Origin: Gnetum montanum
Taxonomy: Eukaryota; Streptophyta; Gnetopsida; Gnetales; Gnetaceae
Assembly: GCA_015680685.1 (NCBI GenBank)
Contig: MNCI01003927.1
Location: forward strand, 216,924-280,923
Reading direction: 5' to 3'
DNA: 64,000 bases
Below are positions 12,156 through 23,760 of the stretch, one piece after another. Under the pieces are notes generated by a model that ran no database searches, was not told where the DNA came from, and worked only from the letters and a program-made list of their open reading frames with translations. Numbering within the stretch: the stretch's first letter is position 1; the number at the start of each line of letters is the position of its first letter. The translations under genes were made by a program, and so were the position numbers.

Positions 12156-12488
12156 GTGAAACCTAGTTTGTTGGATTCTAATTTTTTACTTCAACTTGGT
12201 AGTGATTTGTTCCATTGTGATGATGAGCATCATGATCATTGTGGTGATTGTGATGAAGTTTTGAGTTATGCTATGCATGCTGGAAGCAATGTAACTTTGA
12301 ATGTCATTGTTGGTAAGAGCAAGACTAATAATGGTAATTTTCCTAATGATTATGAATATAGTAGTAGTCAATATGAGAATATTCTTATTAATGTTAATAT
12401 GAACACTAATAGTGATGAAGTTGATTATCTTAGCTGTGAAATGGATGGACAACATGAAGGTAATCTTTATTGTGATTTTGATGGTTAA
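12156..12488 (+). other. Acidic, D/N/H-rich open frame in the deleted pol region
   Basis: An open stretch of 110 codons rich in Asp, Asn, Ser and His, with a CDDEHHDHCGDCDE segment near 12216-12258. It occupies the place where RT, RNase H and integrase core should be in element B. I recognise no domain. It could be filler brought in by the deletion, or an AT-rich frame open by chance. Confidence 0.3.
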
Positions 12489-12549
12489 GGAAGGATGAGT
12501 AAGAGAATTTCTAACACCAAGATGAAGAATGTCGATTTTTAATAGAATA

Positions 12550-13070
12550 ATTCTTTTCATGTTGCTATTGGCAAAAGCCCATTTGAGGTGAATCATGGAT
12601 ATTATCAAAAGATGGTGGACACTCTAAAGAGCTTTGATGCTGAAGCTTAAGTTAGTGTTGATTTTGTGCAAGATATGAGGGATCTCCATGCATAAGTAAA
12701 ATTCAATCTTGAGAAGAAGGTTGAAGAGAGAGTCCTCAAGAGGCATGAGGGCAAGTGAAAGCCTAATTTTGCTATTGGTGACTTGGTTTGGATGCACTTA
12801 AAGAAGAAGTGATTGAGAGGAGGTAACTTCTCCAAATTGAAATCTAAGAAGATAGGGCCTTTCAAAATCAAGGCTAAAGTTAATGATAATGATTTTGAGA
12901 TTGATTTACCAAATACTGTTGGTATGTATTTTGTATTTAATGTTTTAGATCATGTGCATTATCATGGATCAGTTGATGAGAAGATCATACAAGGAAGCAT
13001 TGATGGGTTGAAGGGGGCTATTGATCAGTTAAAGCCTTCAATGAAGAGGAAGATAAGTGTACTCAATTAG
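12550..13070 (+). pseudogene. Integrase C-terminal tail of element B
   Basis: The residues HVAIGKSPFEVNHGY begin the segment, corresponding to the integrase region after the catalytic glutamate (T-x-SPFE-x-x-YG). It continues through a basic coil, FAIGDLVWMHL, then KLKSKKIGPFKIK and NDNDFEIDLP with FNVLDHV, the GPY/F module of Gypsy integrases. Three or more TAG/TGA stops interrupt it. The D,D(35)E core is missing upstream. In an intact element this module binds DNA during integration. Confidence 0.7.
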
Positions 13071-13243
13071 AGGGAAGCTTATAGCACTTGGGAACTCAAG
13101 AGGGATGAATATTTGATCCATTAGAAGGATCAATCCATTGATGATGTTGAATGGGTCCATGAGACCAAACTTGTTAAGTGGTGAATCACTTCTACCCCTA
13201 CTCCCTTGTTCACATGAGTTCACTTTTTGAAGGGTGGGAGAGT

Positions 13244-14250
13244 TGGTGTAGGAAAACCTCTTTTGATTCCCTTGTGCTTGTCCTACAAGTTTTTTTTTGC
13301 AGGTTTTTTACTTGAAGAAAACTTAGATGAGTGTGTTTTATTTTTATGTGTCTTCTTATGTTAATTTTTGATGATGATGATTCTCATATGTTTTGGCATG
13401 TTTGGAGGTGTTTTGGGCTCATTTTGATGAGTTTAGAGGGTTCTAGGATATATGGGAACTTGTTTGGAGACATCTAAAGGTTCTAGGCATTGAAAAAAGA
13501 ATTTTTATATTTGGAACATATAGGTGAGACATCTCATCAGAATTGAAGACATGTTAGGACCAGAAGAGACATCCTAGAAAAGTAGTAGATTCCTAACCCT
13601 AGAGCTGGGTTTTTGTAGTAGATCTCATAGCAAAGCTAGAGACATCTTAGATAGTGAGGAAGAAAATTATAACATGGAAATTTTGATGGGGAAACATTTG
13701 AAAGACTTTAGATCTTTGTGGGAAATATCTAGGAAGGTGAATAGAAAGATTCCTAGGGCTCTGGATTTATATAATATGTATCTATCCATCCATGAAGAAC
13801 AAAGAGAAGAGAGCTTGTATGCAAAGAAGTGAGAGAAAATGCTCTTGAAAGTGAAGAGTTGGACAAGAGAGAGTGGGTGACCACATTGGGTGAGTGGAAT
13901 TGGTGATTAAAGCTCCAAGATTAGCTTGTGGTGTGTTGGTTTATGTGTTCTATTCTCTTGCATCTCACTTGTGAGTTGAGATATTAGTCCTAGGTTGTCA
14001 GAGATATTTCTATTGGTTGTGTCTTGCATTAAGAACAACCATTGTATGGTTGTAGAGCCTCATGCTCTACAATATTTTTTGAGTATGACAAGTTTTGGAT
14101 GTTGTAGATTATATGAACCCTATTGCAATTTTCTCATAAATTAATTGAAGATAGCTAGTTTTAGTGTTTTCTAGCAAATAAGTTTTTCTTTGCATAATAT
14201 CTAGATTTAGTGCGTTGAAGGTGATTTAATTATGGAGTGAACATGCTTTA
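13244..14250 (+). repeat. 3' LTR of element B
   Basis: About 1007 bp, beginning TGGTGTAGG after the polypurine tract and ending CTTTA where the 5' LTR has CTCCA. It contains the same AGACATC-type motifs (13515-13640) and a TATAATATG box near 13770. Confidence 0.8.
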
Positions 14251-14479
14251 GTATAATACCAATGAATCAATTAGTTAGTTAGTGTCACCCCACCAATTTT
14301 GTAATCAAACTTAGTCAATTTTGTATAACTTAAGAATAAGTTTTGAATTAGTCATGGGGTATGATAAACATTAAAATTTCCATCGTCAAAGAGATACATT
14401 AGTGCAAATACACCAACAAATTTTTTTATGCTTTGTTGCATATGTGTTGGTTCATCTTATCTTTTTATTTATATATGTA
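14251..14479 (+). repeat. Family A 3' untranslated region and LTR start, truncated
   Basis: The order CCAATTTTGTA, TTTTGAATTAGTCATGGGGTA (polypurine tract) and TGATAAAC (LTR start at 14362), then a TTTATATATG box near 14470, parallels 2200-2360. Homology stops at about 14475, where TGTAACACCTCACATATCCC begins. TGTAACACC is a common start of plant LTRs, so another element may have inserted here. Confidence 0.5.
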
Positions 14480-17400
14480 ACACCTCACATATCCCACCTA
14501 AACCAAGCTTAGGTATGGACTAAAAACTAATGAATCATTAAGATAATCATGCAACATGAATAAGTGGATTAAATAAACATAGTAAAAAGTTATAAACCAC
14601 ATCATAAAAAATGTTTTTGTAACTAATGGCATAGAACATTCATGATATTAAAAACTATAATGTATATACATAAACATCAAAAGAGCAAAGCATAACGTCA
14701 CAATTCTATGTGCTTGTATAATAGTCTATCATCAAGTCTATCGGTTTAGCAAGTAAACACACTATATATACATCATGTATACTATACACAAATGCTATAA
14801 CTCATGGGTTTTTCAATCCATAACCACTAGAAAATTGATTCATCTCTCTTACAATGAAATACATGAACAAAGATAGAAGCATAGAGTCAAATCCTCCATC
14901 ATCTCCTATAGGCCTATTGATCTTCTACACTCCTAGCTCTATTACCTATATAGAAATGGGATTAGTACAAGATTGAGTGGTGGCCATTACACATCCCATG
15001 CTTATATGAAAGGTAAATGTTATGCTAGAAGAGAAGTGTGGGGATATACTAAGCAACCTTATAACATAATTAATATATCTCATGCATAACACATGTCATA
15101 GTAGCCAAGGCATAATCACACATCATCATCATCAAATTGCAATTATTCTCAATATTAGTACTTAATCAAGAATTAAGAAAAAATGACTCACAACCAAGAC
15201 TCATAGTAGATCATAACTCATATGTATAACTAGAGCTTAATACACTCTTAGACATGCAACATCACCAATCAATCATAACTCATGCTAACTTTTCATGTGA
15301 TTATCTATGCCTCAAGGAACCTCTAATCCACAATGCTTAAACATGCAACCCTATGATAACTAACATGTGCAAACTTAGTCGAAGTATGAAATTATTGATA
15401 TGTGTACTCAAATTACTATCTAAGCTTGCAAGTCTTTTATTAGTTTTCATTACTTAATTCATCACGAGTGTTAGTATTCACTAGCCTATAGCCCAAATAC
15501 ACTAGCCTTCTAGATGGTATATCTAGACATCACCACAACTACTCTTAGATCCCATACCAACTATAGGCCCAACCTATGCTTTTTCATTATTTGGATGAGG
15601 TTTGAGGTAGGAGCTTCACTGATGCATTATAGTAATAGATCATATAAACTACTTCAATATTCCTAGTCACCAATGAGTCCACACACTCAAGTTAGCTCCA
15701 CCCACCATACAATTATATGTAATCCATGCTATGTGCATCATCCAAGTTGATGACTATAAGTGATCTCTGGTACATGTGCCATAATCATATCATTATTTTA
15801 AGCTTATGAATTACATGTAATGTACTTAAACATGCCAATTCTTACAAAACTAGAATGAAGCTCACTTATATAAGCTTAAGCATAGTTATTATTACACACA
15901 TGCACATACTTACTATGATGCCAAACCATTTCTACAAGGTCATCCCAGCCTTGTCTAAGGTCTTGAAAGTAACCCACACTTCCTACAACATGAATAGTGA
16001 TATTAGTCATTTCGCTTGGCTATCCATGGCCTTAATGTAGCTCATGCCATGTTTACATTCGCTAGTTTTTACTAGCACACAACCTTGACATGCCTTACAA
16101 TTGCCTCATAGTCATCATCACAAGCTAGTCATGAGTCCACTACAATTCACCTTAAGACAATATAGAGATAAAAATCAAAGTACAAAAACCACTATGATCC
16201 CATTACAAGTTAACTATGCCTTGTGCTTCCATCCTTTGTCACAAAAACTACACCTCAAAAAGCTACAATTACCACTTAGCATAAAAACATAAAAATACCT
16301 AGCATAATCACAACATGCCTTGGGTATGACTTGTGTCTTTATGAGTTTCTTAATGTGAGTGCATCACAAGGGTGTCATAATCAATTTCTAATAAAAATTA
16401 TAAAAAATATTGCATTGTGAGGATGACATACTTACATCACATGGACCATAGACCATAACCTAACTATGGACACATTGTGAATGGCTTAAAAGTCACTCTA
16501 TCTAATAATTATGAAAAACAATAATATAATGATATTTATAGTAATTCTTATCTCTAGAAAAACCCTAGAGATTGAAAACCTGAATTCTAGAGTCCTCAAG
16601 GCTAGCCAAAATACTCATAACTTTGATAGAGCCTTTAGAATTCAGATTTCACTGAAACAATCCATCACCCTCATAAAATTAGAATATAATACATGGTTGA
16701 TAAATGATCACAAGAAGGTCAAACTATATGTCAATTCCTAATCATGTCTCCAATAGAGATCCATGAATATGGATAAAAATCCAAATGCTAGAAACTAGAA
16801 AAAGGTAAAGACTACCCACCAAAACTTAGTGAATTGTCAAATTCCAAAATATCAACATCAACCAAATGATTTTTTAGTTCCATCAAAACATGAACCAATG
16901 CTCCCAAATTATATCTTGCATAAAACTAGCTTCTCAACCTCCTAGAAATCTTGAAACCCATTAATAATTGAAAGGAAATAGAAGAAAAAAATTTCAAAAA
17001 TTGAGGAAAGTAGATGAATAATTGAGAAGGAGGAAATAGATTGTTATTATGTTTTATTTTTAGAACAAAATACAATATAAAATATTGTTAATTTTTTGTT
17101 ATGAATTCTATAAGTTGGCATCCAATTTGCCTATCCCAACTAATATTATGGAACCCACACATTGTAACTTGCTTTTGGATCATCCAGTCAAAATATTAAT
17201 ACATCATATCAAATTTACAACATATCCAGAAAAACCAATAATCATAAGGGAACATGGCATGCCATCCTATAACTCTAACATAGATAATTTCATAATCATA
17301 AACATCATAAGCATAATAGATTATGGATTTCTTCTAGTTGCTTAGTCTTCACGTCCTCTACATTATTTTCCTACTAATCAGAATCATCTACCTAACTCCT

Positions 17401-17840
17401 CTAATAAGATCAGTGTGCGTAATCATAGCAATAACATGGTCACATTCACAAGGCTATAAGATCGCAAAAAATATATCACAAAATATCATATCTATCTATA
17501 TACATACCTGAGGTTCCACTTGCATCTAACCGATCACATAACAAACATAAAATAATACCAAGGGACCTCATGATGAACTAGGAATATTTATAACATGAAA
17601 TGATCAATAGGTAACTAGATTTCAATAGGTTTGTTTCGTAAGTTTTATAGTGATCAACAAGTACCCATATCATTTATTCAACTTATTTGTTTAAAGTATT
17701 ATTTGAGTGGTTGTACATGGATGCAATCATAAATAATAGTAAAGACCAAGATTAATTGTAACTCATTATAATACTATGAATTAGATTAGATTTTTGTTTC
17801 CAAGAATTTAATTGAATTGTAATTTAGTGATGTTTATTAG
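14480..17840. other. AT-rich stretch with no recognisable gene
   Basis: It starts at a possible LTR end (TGTAACACC at about 14475). Three short open stretches (15855-16040, 16101-16292, 16511-16741) have no recognised motif. No partner LTR, primer site or pol motif was found. It may be one long, decayed solo LTR, but this is a guess. Confidence 0.4.
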
Positions 17841-18788
17841 TATAATGTTTACCTTTTCATGCAATGTAGTTATGGTGGAATAAATCCTAGTAGGTAATTA
17901 ACTTAGTTCACCTAACATTTAGTTAGCCTAGTCAACCAACAATTTTTCATAAATTTAGGAACATAATAGAAGGTTGATGAAGGAGATGCTTATTGACTTA
18001 GGATAGATTAGGTTTTATTTTTGTTTTAGTGAATTTACTATATTTAATAAATTCTCATAGTTAGTAATAATAGTCATAACAAAATCATTAATCATATATC
18101 TCAATTATACTTAATCATATGATTTAAGGTCACTACAAGTATAACTAGGAAGATAGTAAACTATGATCTATTGTAACTAGGCTAGATGTTTCTACTAGTT
18201 CATCCATGGATTACAACATGAGATACTGCAATGCTTGTAAATTGTATGATTGGGAATTGGGAATAATCATCACTCATCACATAAGAATATCTCATATAGA
18301 ATAGGATGAAGGTATTACCAAGTTTTTAGAAGGTGCGACGAAGGTTTGGTAGTTAGGTATGCTATACAAGGAAAGAGCTATAAATCTTAAGAATACTATA
18401 AAAACCTAGTCTAGAGAGAATTTTGAGAGATAGTAGTGAAAAGCTTTCACCTTGGGAACTTATAAAATAGGAAATAGAGTATGTTGGAAGAAATCTCTTA
18501 GACTAGTATGTTGAAAAAAAAATACATTTGGAAATATTAAGATATTTTGCTAGAAACATCATATGTCACTAAAAAAGCCAAGTTTCAATTTTTTAACAAT
18601 ATTAAATGATAGGTTAAACATAAATTAAAAATTAAAAACATAACAAAATTCAAGAAAGTAATTTGGTTCTATAGAGGTTTGATTAATTCAAAGGTAAAGA
18701 GGAGTGAGAAGAGTATACATGAAAAATAGAAAGGAAGTAGAAGGTTCAATAATAAGTTTAATAGAGATCAAAAGGTTTAAAAAGGAAG
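17841..18788. repeat. First copy of a 948-bp tandem duplication
   Basis: It begins TATAATGTTTACCTTTTCATGC and includes CTAACATTTAGTTAG, TCATCCATGGATTACAACATGA, and GCTATAAATCTTAAGAA followed by ACTATAAAAACC. All recur 948 bp downstream. The part near 18100-18290 also resembles the U5 half of family A LTRs (compare 2930-3123 and 38950-39162). The TATA-like boxes near 18391-18405 suggest promoter-bearing LTR material. Confidence 0.7.
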
Positions 18789-19735
18789 TATAATATTTAC
18801 CTTTTCATGCAATGTAGTTACAATGAAATAAATGTGTCAAGACCTTGAATGTTAACTATGATTAATTTGGTAATCCCATTAGTTAATCAACTTGGTTCAT
18901 CTAACATTTAGTTAGTCTAGTCACACAATAGTTTTTCATAAATCTTGGAATGTGATAGAAGTTTAATGAAGCAGATACTTATTACCTTAGAACAGATTAG
19001 ACTTTATTTTTATTCTAGTTAATTTACTACTTTTAGTAAACTTCCATATTTAGTAATAATGGTCACAACAACATCATTAATCATATATCTTGATTATACT
19101 TAACCATATGATCAAAGGCCACTATGAAAATAATTGGGAATATAATGACCTACAATCTCTCATAACTAGGCTAGATGTTCCTAATAATTCATCCATGGAT
19201 TACAACATGATCTATTTGTAATGGTTATAGATTATGTACTTGGACACCAGGCATACTTGTCACTCATCACACATGAATATCCTATAAAAAATAAAGTGAT
19301 GGTAGTTACTAAGCTGTTTAAATGTGTGGCAAAGGTTTGATAGTTGGGTGTGGTATAAGAGAAAAAGATATAAATCTTAAGAAGACTATTAAAAGTTGGC
19401 TTGGAAAGAATTTTAGAAGACATTGATGCAAAAATTTTACCTTGGAAACTTAGCAAATAGGGCATAGCACAGTCTAAAAGAAATCTCTTAGATCAATAAG
19501 ATTAAAAATTACATTTTGAGATTTTAAGAAATTTTTCCAAAATACCAGATTTTGCCAAAAAAAACCAAGTTTTAATTCTTTCAATAATTTTAAATCCTAG
19601 GTTCAACCTGATTTGACAATAAAAACATAATAGAGTTCAATAAAGTAACTTGGATTTGTGGAGATTTAGTTAACTTAAAGAGGCTTAGTAGAAGGCTTAG
19701 TAATAAGTTTGATGGAGATCATAATTTCATTATTC
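18789..19735. repeat. Second copy of the 948-bp tandem duplication
   Basis: Head-to-tail copy of 17841-18788, starting TATAATATTTACCTTTTCATGC and ending near AATAAGTTTGATGGAGATCA, which corresponds to AATAAGTTTAATAGAGATCA in the first copy. Divergence is obvious by eye with several small indels, so the duplication is old. No coding frame survives. Confidence 0.7.
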
Positions 19736-20671
19736 CATAAAGATAACATGCCCTTGTATCTCCAAGTATCCAATCATTTCACCTAGAAAGAATATGGAAA
19801 GCATCGAAATTCATATAAGTGTTAGGATTAGAGATAATTCTTTGAATGTAAAATGAAAAATCCTTAAAGCTAAATGAAAATGGAATGTTATGTCTATGGA
19901 AAATCATTTGGCTTGAGATTTTCCTTAGAGTTTTCTAAATAAAAAAATAGTAAAAGAGGCTAGGATGAGAATAATTATTTGAACACATTTGAGTGTCAAC
20001 CTAATGTTCAATTATAATTGAAAGAGAAGATTAATCAAGAAAAAGAAATAAAGAAATCAAAGACAAGGATGTAGGTATCTTAGAGTTGATAGTTGTGAAG
20101 AAAAATATTGGAGGAGATAAGAGGGTATTAGGATCTAATCTTCATTCAATGTAAATGGTGCCAATGATAATTGTTTTTGAAGAATATAAATGATTTGGTA
20201 AACATAGGTACTAGCCATAAGTATCTTGATTTAAAGATTACTCATGTTCTCAATTTGGAACTAGTTTTATTCACCTCATGTAAGTTGCTAAAGTTTTACT
20301 CCATCAAGTGTACAAGAATGATGATGAGTGCTTTGGTATAGGTTAGATAACGAAGTAAAGAGCTAGAATTCGATATTTTGTTTATAAATTCCTTCTAAGT
20401 CATTCTTGGAGAGAATTTTCTAAAGAAAGTAAAAGTATTGGTTACTACACATTTGAACATCCTATGTCTTTCATGAGGATTCATTCTATGTAGTAGACTC
20501 ATGCACTTAAAATAATTTTTAACACACCTTAGAGTCTAAAAGTTATATCTTCTTAGAAATAAAGAAAATGACTTAGGATCTAACTAATTTAAGATATGTT
20601 CTTGATAGCATTGATTAATGAGAAACAATTTGAAGGAAGATTTACTTAGATGAAAGATTTTCTATGATTAT
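19736..20671. other. No recognisable feature
   Basis: AT-rich sequence between the tandem duplication and the left end of element C. No motif, LTR end or long open frame was seen. The last five bases (ATTAT, 20667-20671) serve as the left target duplication of element C. Confidence 0.5.
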
Positions 20672-22541
20672 TGAAACACCAACAAATTTGGACTACGACA
20701 TCTCGACTAAAAATTTGTCTAAGTGTCAGCACGAGGCCACTTGTTGCAAATTATTTTAAGTGTTGGGACTACGCTCTCCAATGCCCCATAGCATAGTCAA
20801 CCTAGTAGAGAGTGTAGTCAAGAAAAAAGCTAGTTTTTGCAATTTTTCCTAAGTGTTATTGCAAAGCCAGAAGCTGCAAAATTGTCTAAGTGCTACTCTC
20901 CACTACCCCAGAGTGTAGTTAGCCTTTTGTGGAGAGTGTAGTTAGCATGAAGGCCTAGTTTTTGTAAAATTTTCTAGGTGTTGAGGCTATACTTTCCATT
21001 TCCCTAGAGCATAGTCAATACAAACACTAGTTTTGCAAATTTTTCTAAGTGTCAAGTCAGCTGCTACAAAATTTTCTAAGTGTTGACACTACACTCTCCA
21101 CCACCCCAAAGCTTAGTCAAGCATAGTTAACATGAAGGCCCAATTTTTTCGGATTCTTCTAAGGGTTGAAAATATGCTCTTCACTAACCCAGAGCATAGT
21201 CAACTGGAAGCTAGTTTTTGCAAGTTTTGACAAATGCTAAGACTATGCTCACCCCTAGTGAAGAGTGTAGTTAGCCTCTAGTGGAAAGCATAGTTAGCAC
21301 ATAGTCATATGTTGCAAAATTTTTCTAAGTGTTGAGGCTACACTCTCCACTACCCTAGAGTGTATTCGAGCATAGTCAACACAAATGTCAGTTTTGTAAA
21401 TTTTTATAAGTGTCAAGCTAGCCATTGCAAAATTTTCTAAGTGCTAAGACTATGCTCTCCAATGCCTTAGAGCATAGTCAGCATGAAGGCCAAGTTTTTG
21501 GAGATTATTCTAAGTGTTGAAACTACACTCTCCACTAGCCCATAGTGTAGTCAAGCGTAGTCAACTGGAAGCCATTTTTGTAGGTTTTGAAAAATGTTGA
21601 GACTATGCTCATCCCCAGTTGGGAGCATAGTTAGCTTCCAGTGGAGAGTGTAGTTACCACATAGTCATATTTTGAAAAATTTTCCTAAGTTTTGTGACTA
21701 TGCTCTCCCCTAGTCTAGAGTGTAGTCAAGCATAGTCAGCCAAAATAGCCTCCAGAGGCTTCCACAATGTAGCACCAACATTTAGGTCAAGTCCAACTCA
21801 CCTTCAACAAGTGCATTTAGCAAAATTCATTTTTTTTATATCTTCTTTTTATCCCAAAATTGTAACTATGCTTGACTCCACACAAGATAGTGGAGAGCAT
21901 AGTCCTAGAGTGTAGTCTCCAAAGTTGAATTTTTCAGGTACATTGTGGTCCTCTCGGCACATGCATATGTAGTTGGTAGGATAGTCACAGTCTCTCAGAC
22001 TCATAGAGTCTAGCAAAGTACAATAGAGTACAACATCATTAGCTTCAATGGAAAGCATAGTTGGGAGACAATGTAGTCCCAACTATCCCCTTTTCCATGT
22101 GGTGGTCTCTTTGCATTTCATGCTAAACCTAGCCTATAAATACCCCCACCCTCAACATATACATTATTGGAAAATTTGAGAAATGGAAAAGTTAGTAAAT
22201 GCAAAGGCACACTAGCGAACCAGAGAAAGACAAAGTTGCATACCACCATAGCTCACTGCAAGACACTACAGACCATTGCACATTGTGGTGGCCAACTTAG
22301 CAAGCACAGACCCCATGATGGAACATCAATCTTCATAGCTAAACACCTCTAAGACTATGACTGCATTATCCACTACACTTGTTGTACACTATGTACCTTC
22401 TCACCCCTTCTAGAGTTAACTATGCTAAATTCCATTTGGGGTGGTGTTCTGTTCTCTCTCTCTTTTTTGCATTTTTAGCATTTTTACTTGCATTTTTTAG
22501 CATTTTATTCTCATTTATTACCATTTCAATGTATAACCCTC
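20672..22541 (+). repeat. 5' LTR of element C, truncated before its U5 end
   Basis: It matches the 3' LTR (from 28324) through U3, the CCTATAAATACCCC box (TATAAA at 22135) and the TTTTTAGCATTTT tract, then diverges at about 22541. The U3 part (20750-21770) has about eleven modules, 70-130 bp apart, in which ACTATGCTCTCC-type and GGAGAGCATAGT-type motifs alternate. The lost U5 and primer site mean this copy could not start reverse transcription. Confidence 0.75.
22135..22149 (+). promoter_or_regulatory. TATA box of the element C 5' LTR
   Basis: TATAAATACCCCCAC. The same box is at 29454 in the 3' LTR and at 41974 in the LTR of element D, in each case preceded by a C-rich AGCC or CAGCCC stretch. 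This marks the U3/R promoter in this group. Confidence 0.6.
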
Positions 22542-23760
22542 CACATCATCATACTTCATGATGCGAGTGGCCTCTGTGTGACCCATAGTGTTCACTGTCA
22601 CCTCGCCTGAGGCAACTATGGCTACAACAAAGGAAAAAAACATTAGCATCATACAAAGGCAAATTAACAGGAATACACAAGCAACTACATAAGCTAAAAC
22701 ATAGATACATATGTGGCATAAATGGGATGAAAGATGAAGGTGGTGTTGTAAGCATCTCCTCGATGTTGATCTCACTAGTAGCCCACTTCTCATCCAACCA
22801 CTCATGAGTTCTACATCGCTCATATGCCTTCAAGTATCAAGTAGGGTAGACCTCAAAATCAAGCTCCACCTACTCAAGCATAGCTAATTGAACATTTGGG
22901 CTAGAAGAGAACACCTCCAGTGTAGTACAGGTCAAGGCTAGAGCATCCACCTCATCATATAGGCCCTCCTCATCAACTCTGAACTTAGCATTAATCATGA
23001 GTAGTTAGCAATATAACATGAGCTAGTAGCAAAAAACACTACGAAAGCCATTAACATACTTACCCTATGACACAGTAGATAGTTCCAGGTGGGTTTTGGG
23101 ATAGGATTTAAACTCGTAGTGTAACAGAAAGGGTGTTGCTCTTGTTGTAGCAACCAAACTCCATCATGTGCCATATCCTAGATGGGTATTGGGCACTCCT
23201 AGGACCTCTACCCAAACCACCTATCCCATCATCACAATAGGCTCATTTGAGATGAATCTAAGGATGCCCTAGTTAGCCTTGGGCAACAACATCTTTGTAA
23301 TGGTGCTAGCAACCTCCAACAGCAAGTGTGACCACATGATCATACTAAACTGCTATAACATGTGTTCTAGGAACTCACAAGTCCCTGGTCGAAACCACAT
23401 TGCTTGATGACCCACTCACATATCTAGTGCGAGCATGTTGGGGATGAGCTTGCTCATACAACATAGGATGCCCATGAGCTCCACTACAATCAAGATAGGC
23501 TTCAGTAGCACTCTACAATTTCTAAGCAACAAAAAAAGTGTCAGTATACATATGTAGATGCAAATTTCAATATTTAATTATTAAAGTAAGTAGCAAATTA
23601 ACACTATACAACACACATGAACAAAAAATTCTTAATTTTGGCAATGCCCTCTAGGGCCCCATGGGTATAGGACATCAACCAATCCATTTTATGCACCTAG
23701 TACTCACTAGGGTATAACATGTTTTCATAGGCTTAGCATTCCATTTCACAAGTTAAGCAT
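22541..23760 (-). pseudogene. Antisense gene-like segment with apparent introns
   Basis: Read on the minus strand, a TAG/TGA-interrupted frame with normal-looking protein composition covers about 23064-23521 (residues such as MGILCCMSKLIPNMLALDM and VVWVEVLGVPNTHLGYGT). It is bounded upstream by TTTTTTTGTTGCTTAG (acceptor-like, AG at 23523-23522) and downstream by GTAAGTATG (donor-like, GT at 23063-23062). An 85-bp intron-like stretch ending CTAAGTTCAG follows, then another frame from 22978 with YLKAYERCRTHEWLDEKW. A third acceptor-like TTTCCTTTGTTGTAG lies near 22620. Phases do not join cleanly, so decay or misreading is possible. I do not recognise the family; it may be a captured host gene or an antisense retroelement ORF. 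Confidence 0.4.

Larger units (their letters stand above)
8877..14250 (+). mobile_element. Gypsy element B, internally deleted
   Basis: It has two direct LTRs (8877-9913 and 13244-14250), a primer-binding site, gag, a retropepsin-like domain, an integrase C-terminal tail and a polypurine tract (GAAGGGTGGGAGAG just before 13244). The 5-bp flanks ATATA (8872-8876) and GTATA (14251-14255) look like a target duplication with one change. Total length is 5.37 kb. Reverse transcriptase, RNase H and the integrase core are absent between about 11640 and 12490, so the element was non-autonomous or lost these by deletion. The tail order (GD-x-VW, then GPF, then FNV) fits the chromovirus-like Gypsy branch. 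Confidence 0.8.

Noticed and set aside
12186-12608. A minus-strand gene of 140 codons
   Set aside because: It is the complement of the plus-strand acidic frame and integrase start of element B; its Ile/Thr richness follows from that.
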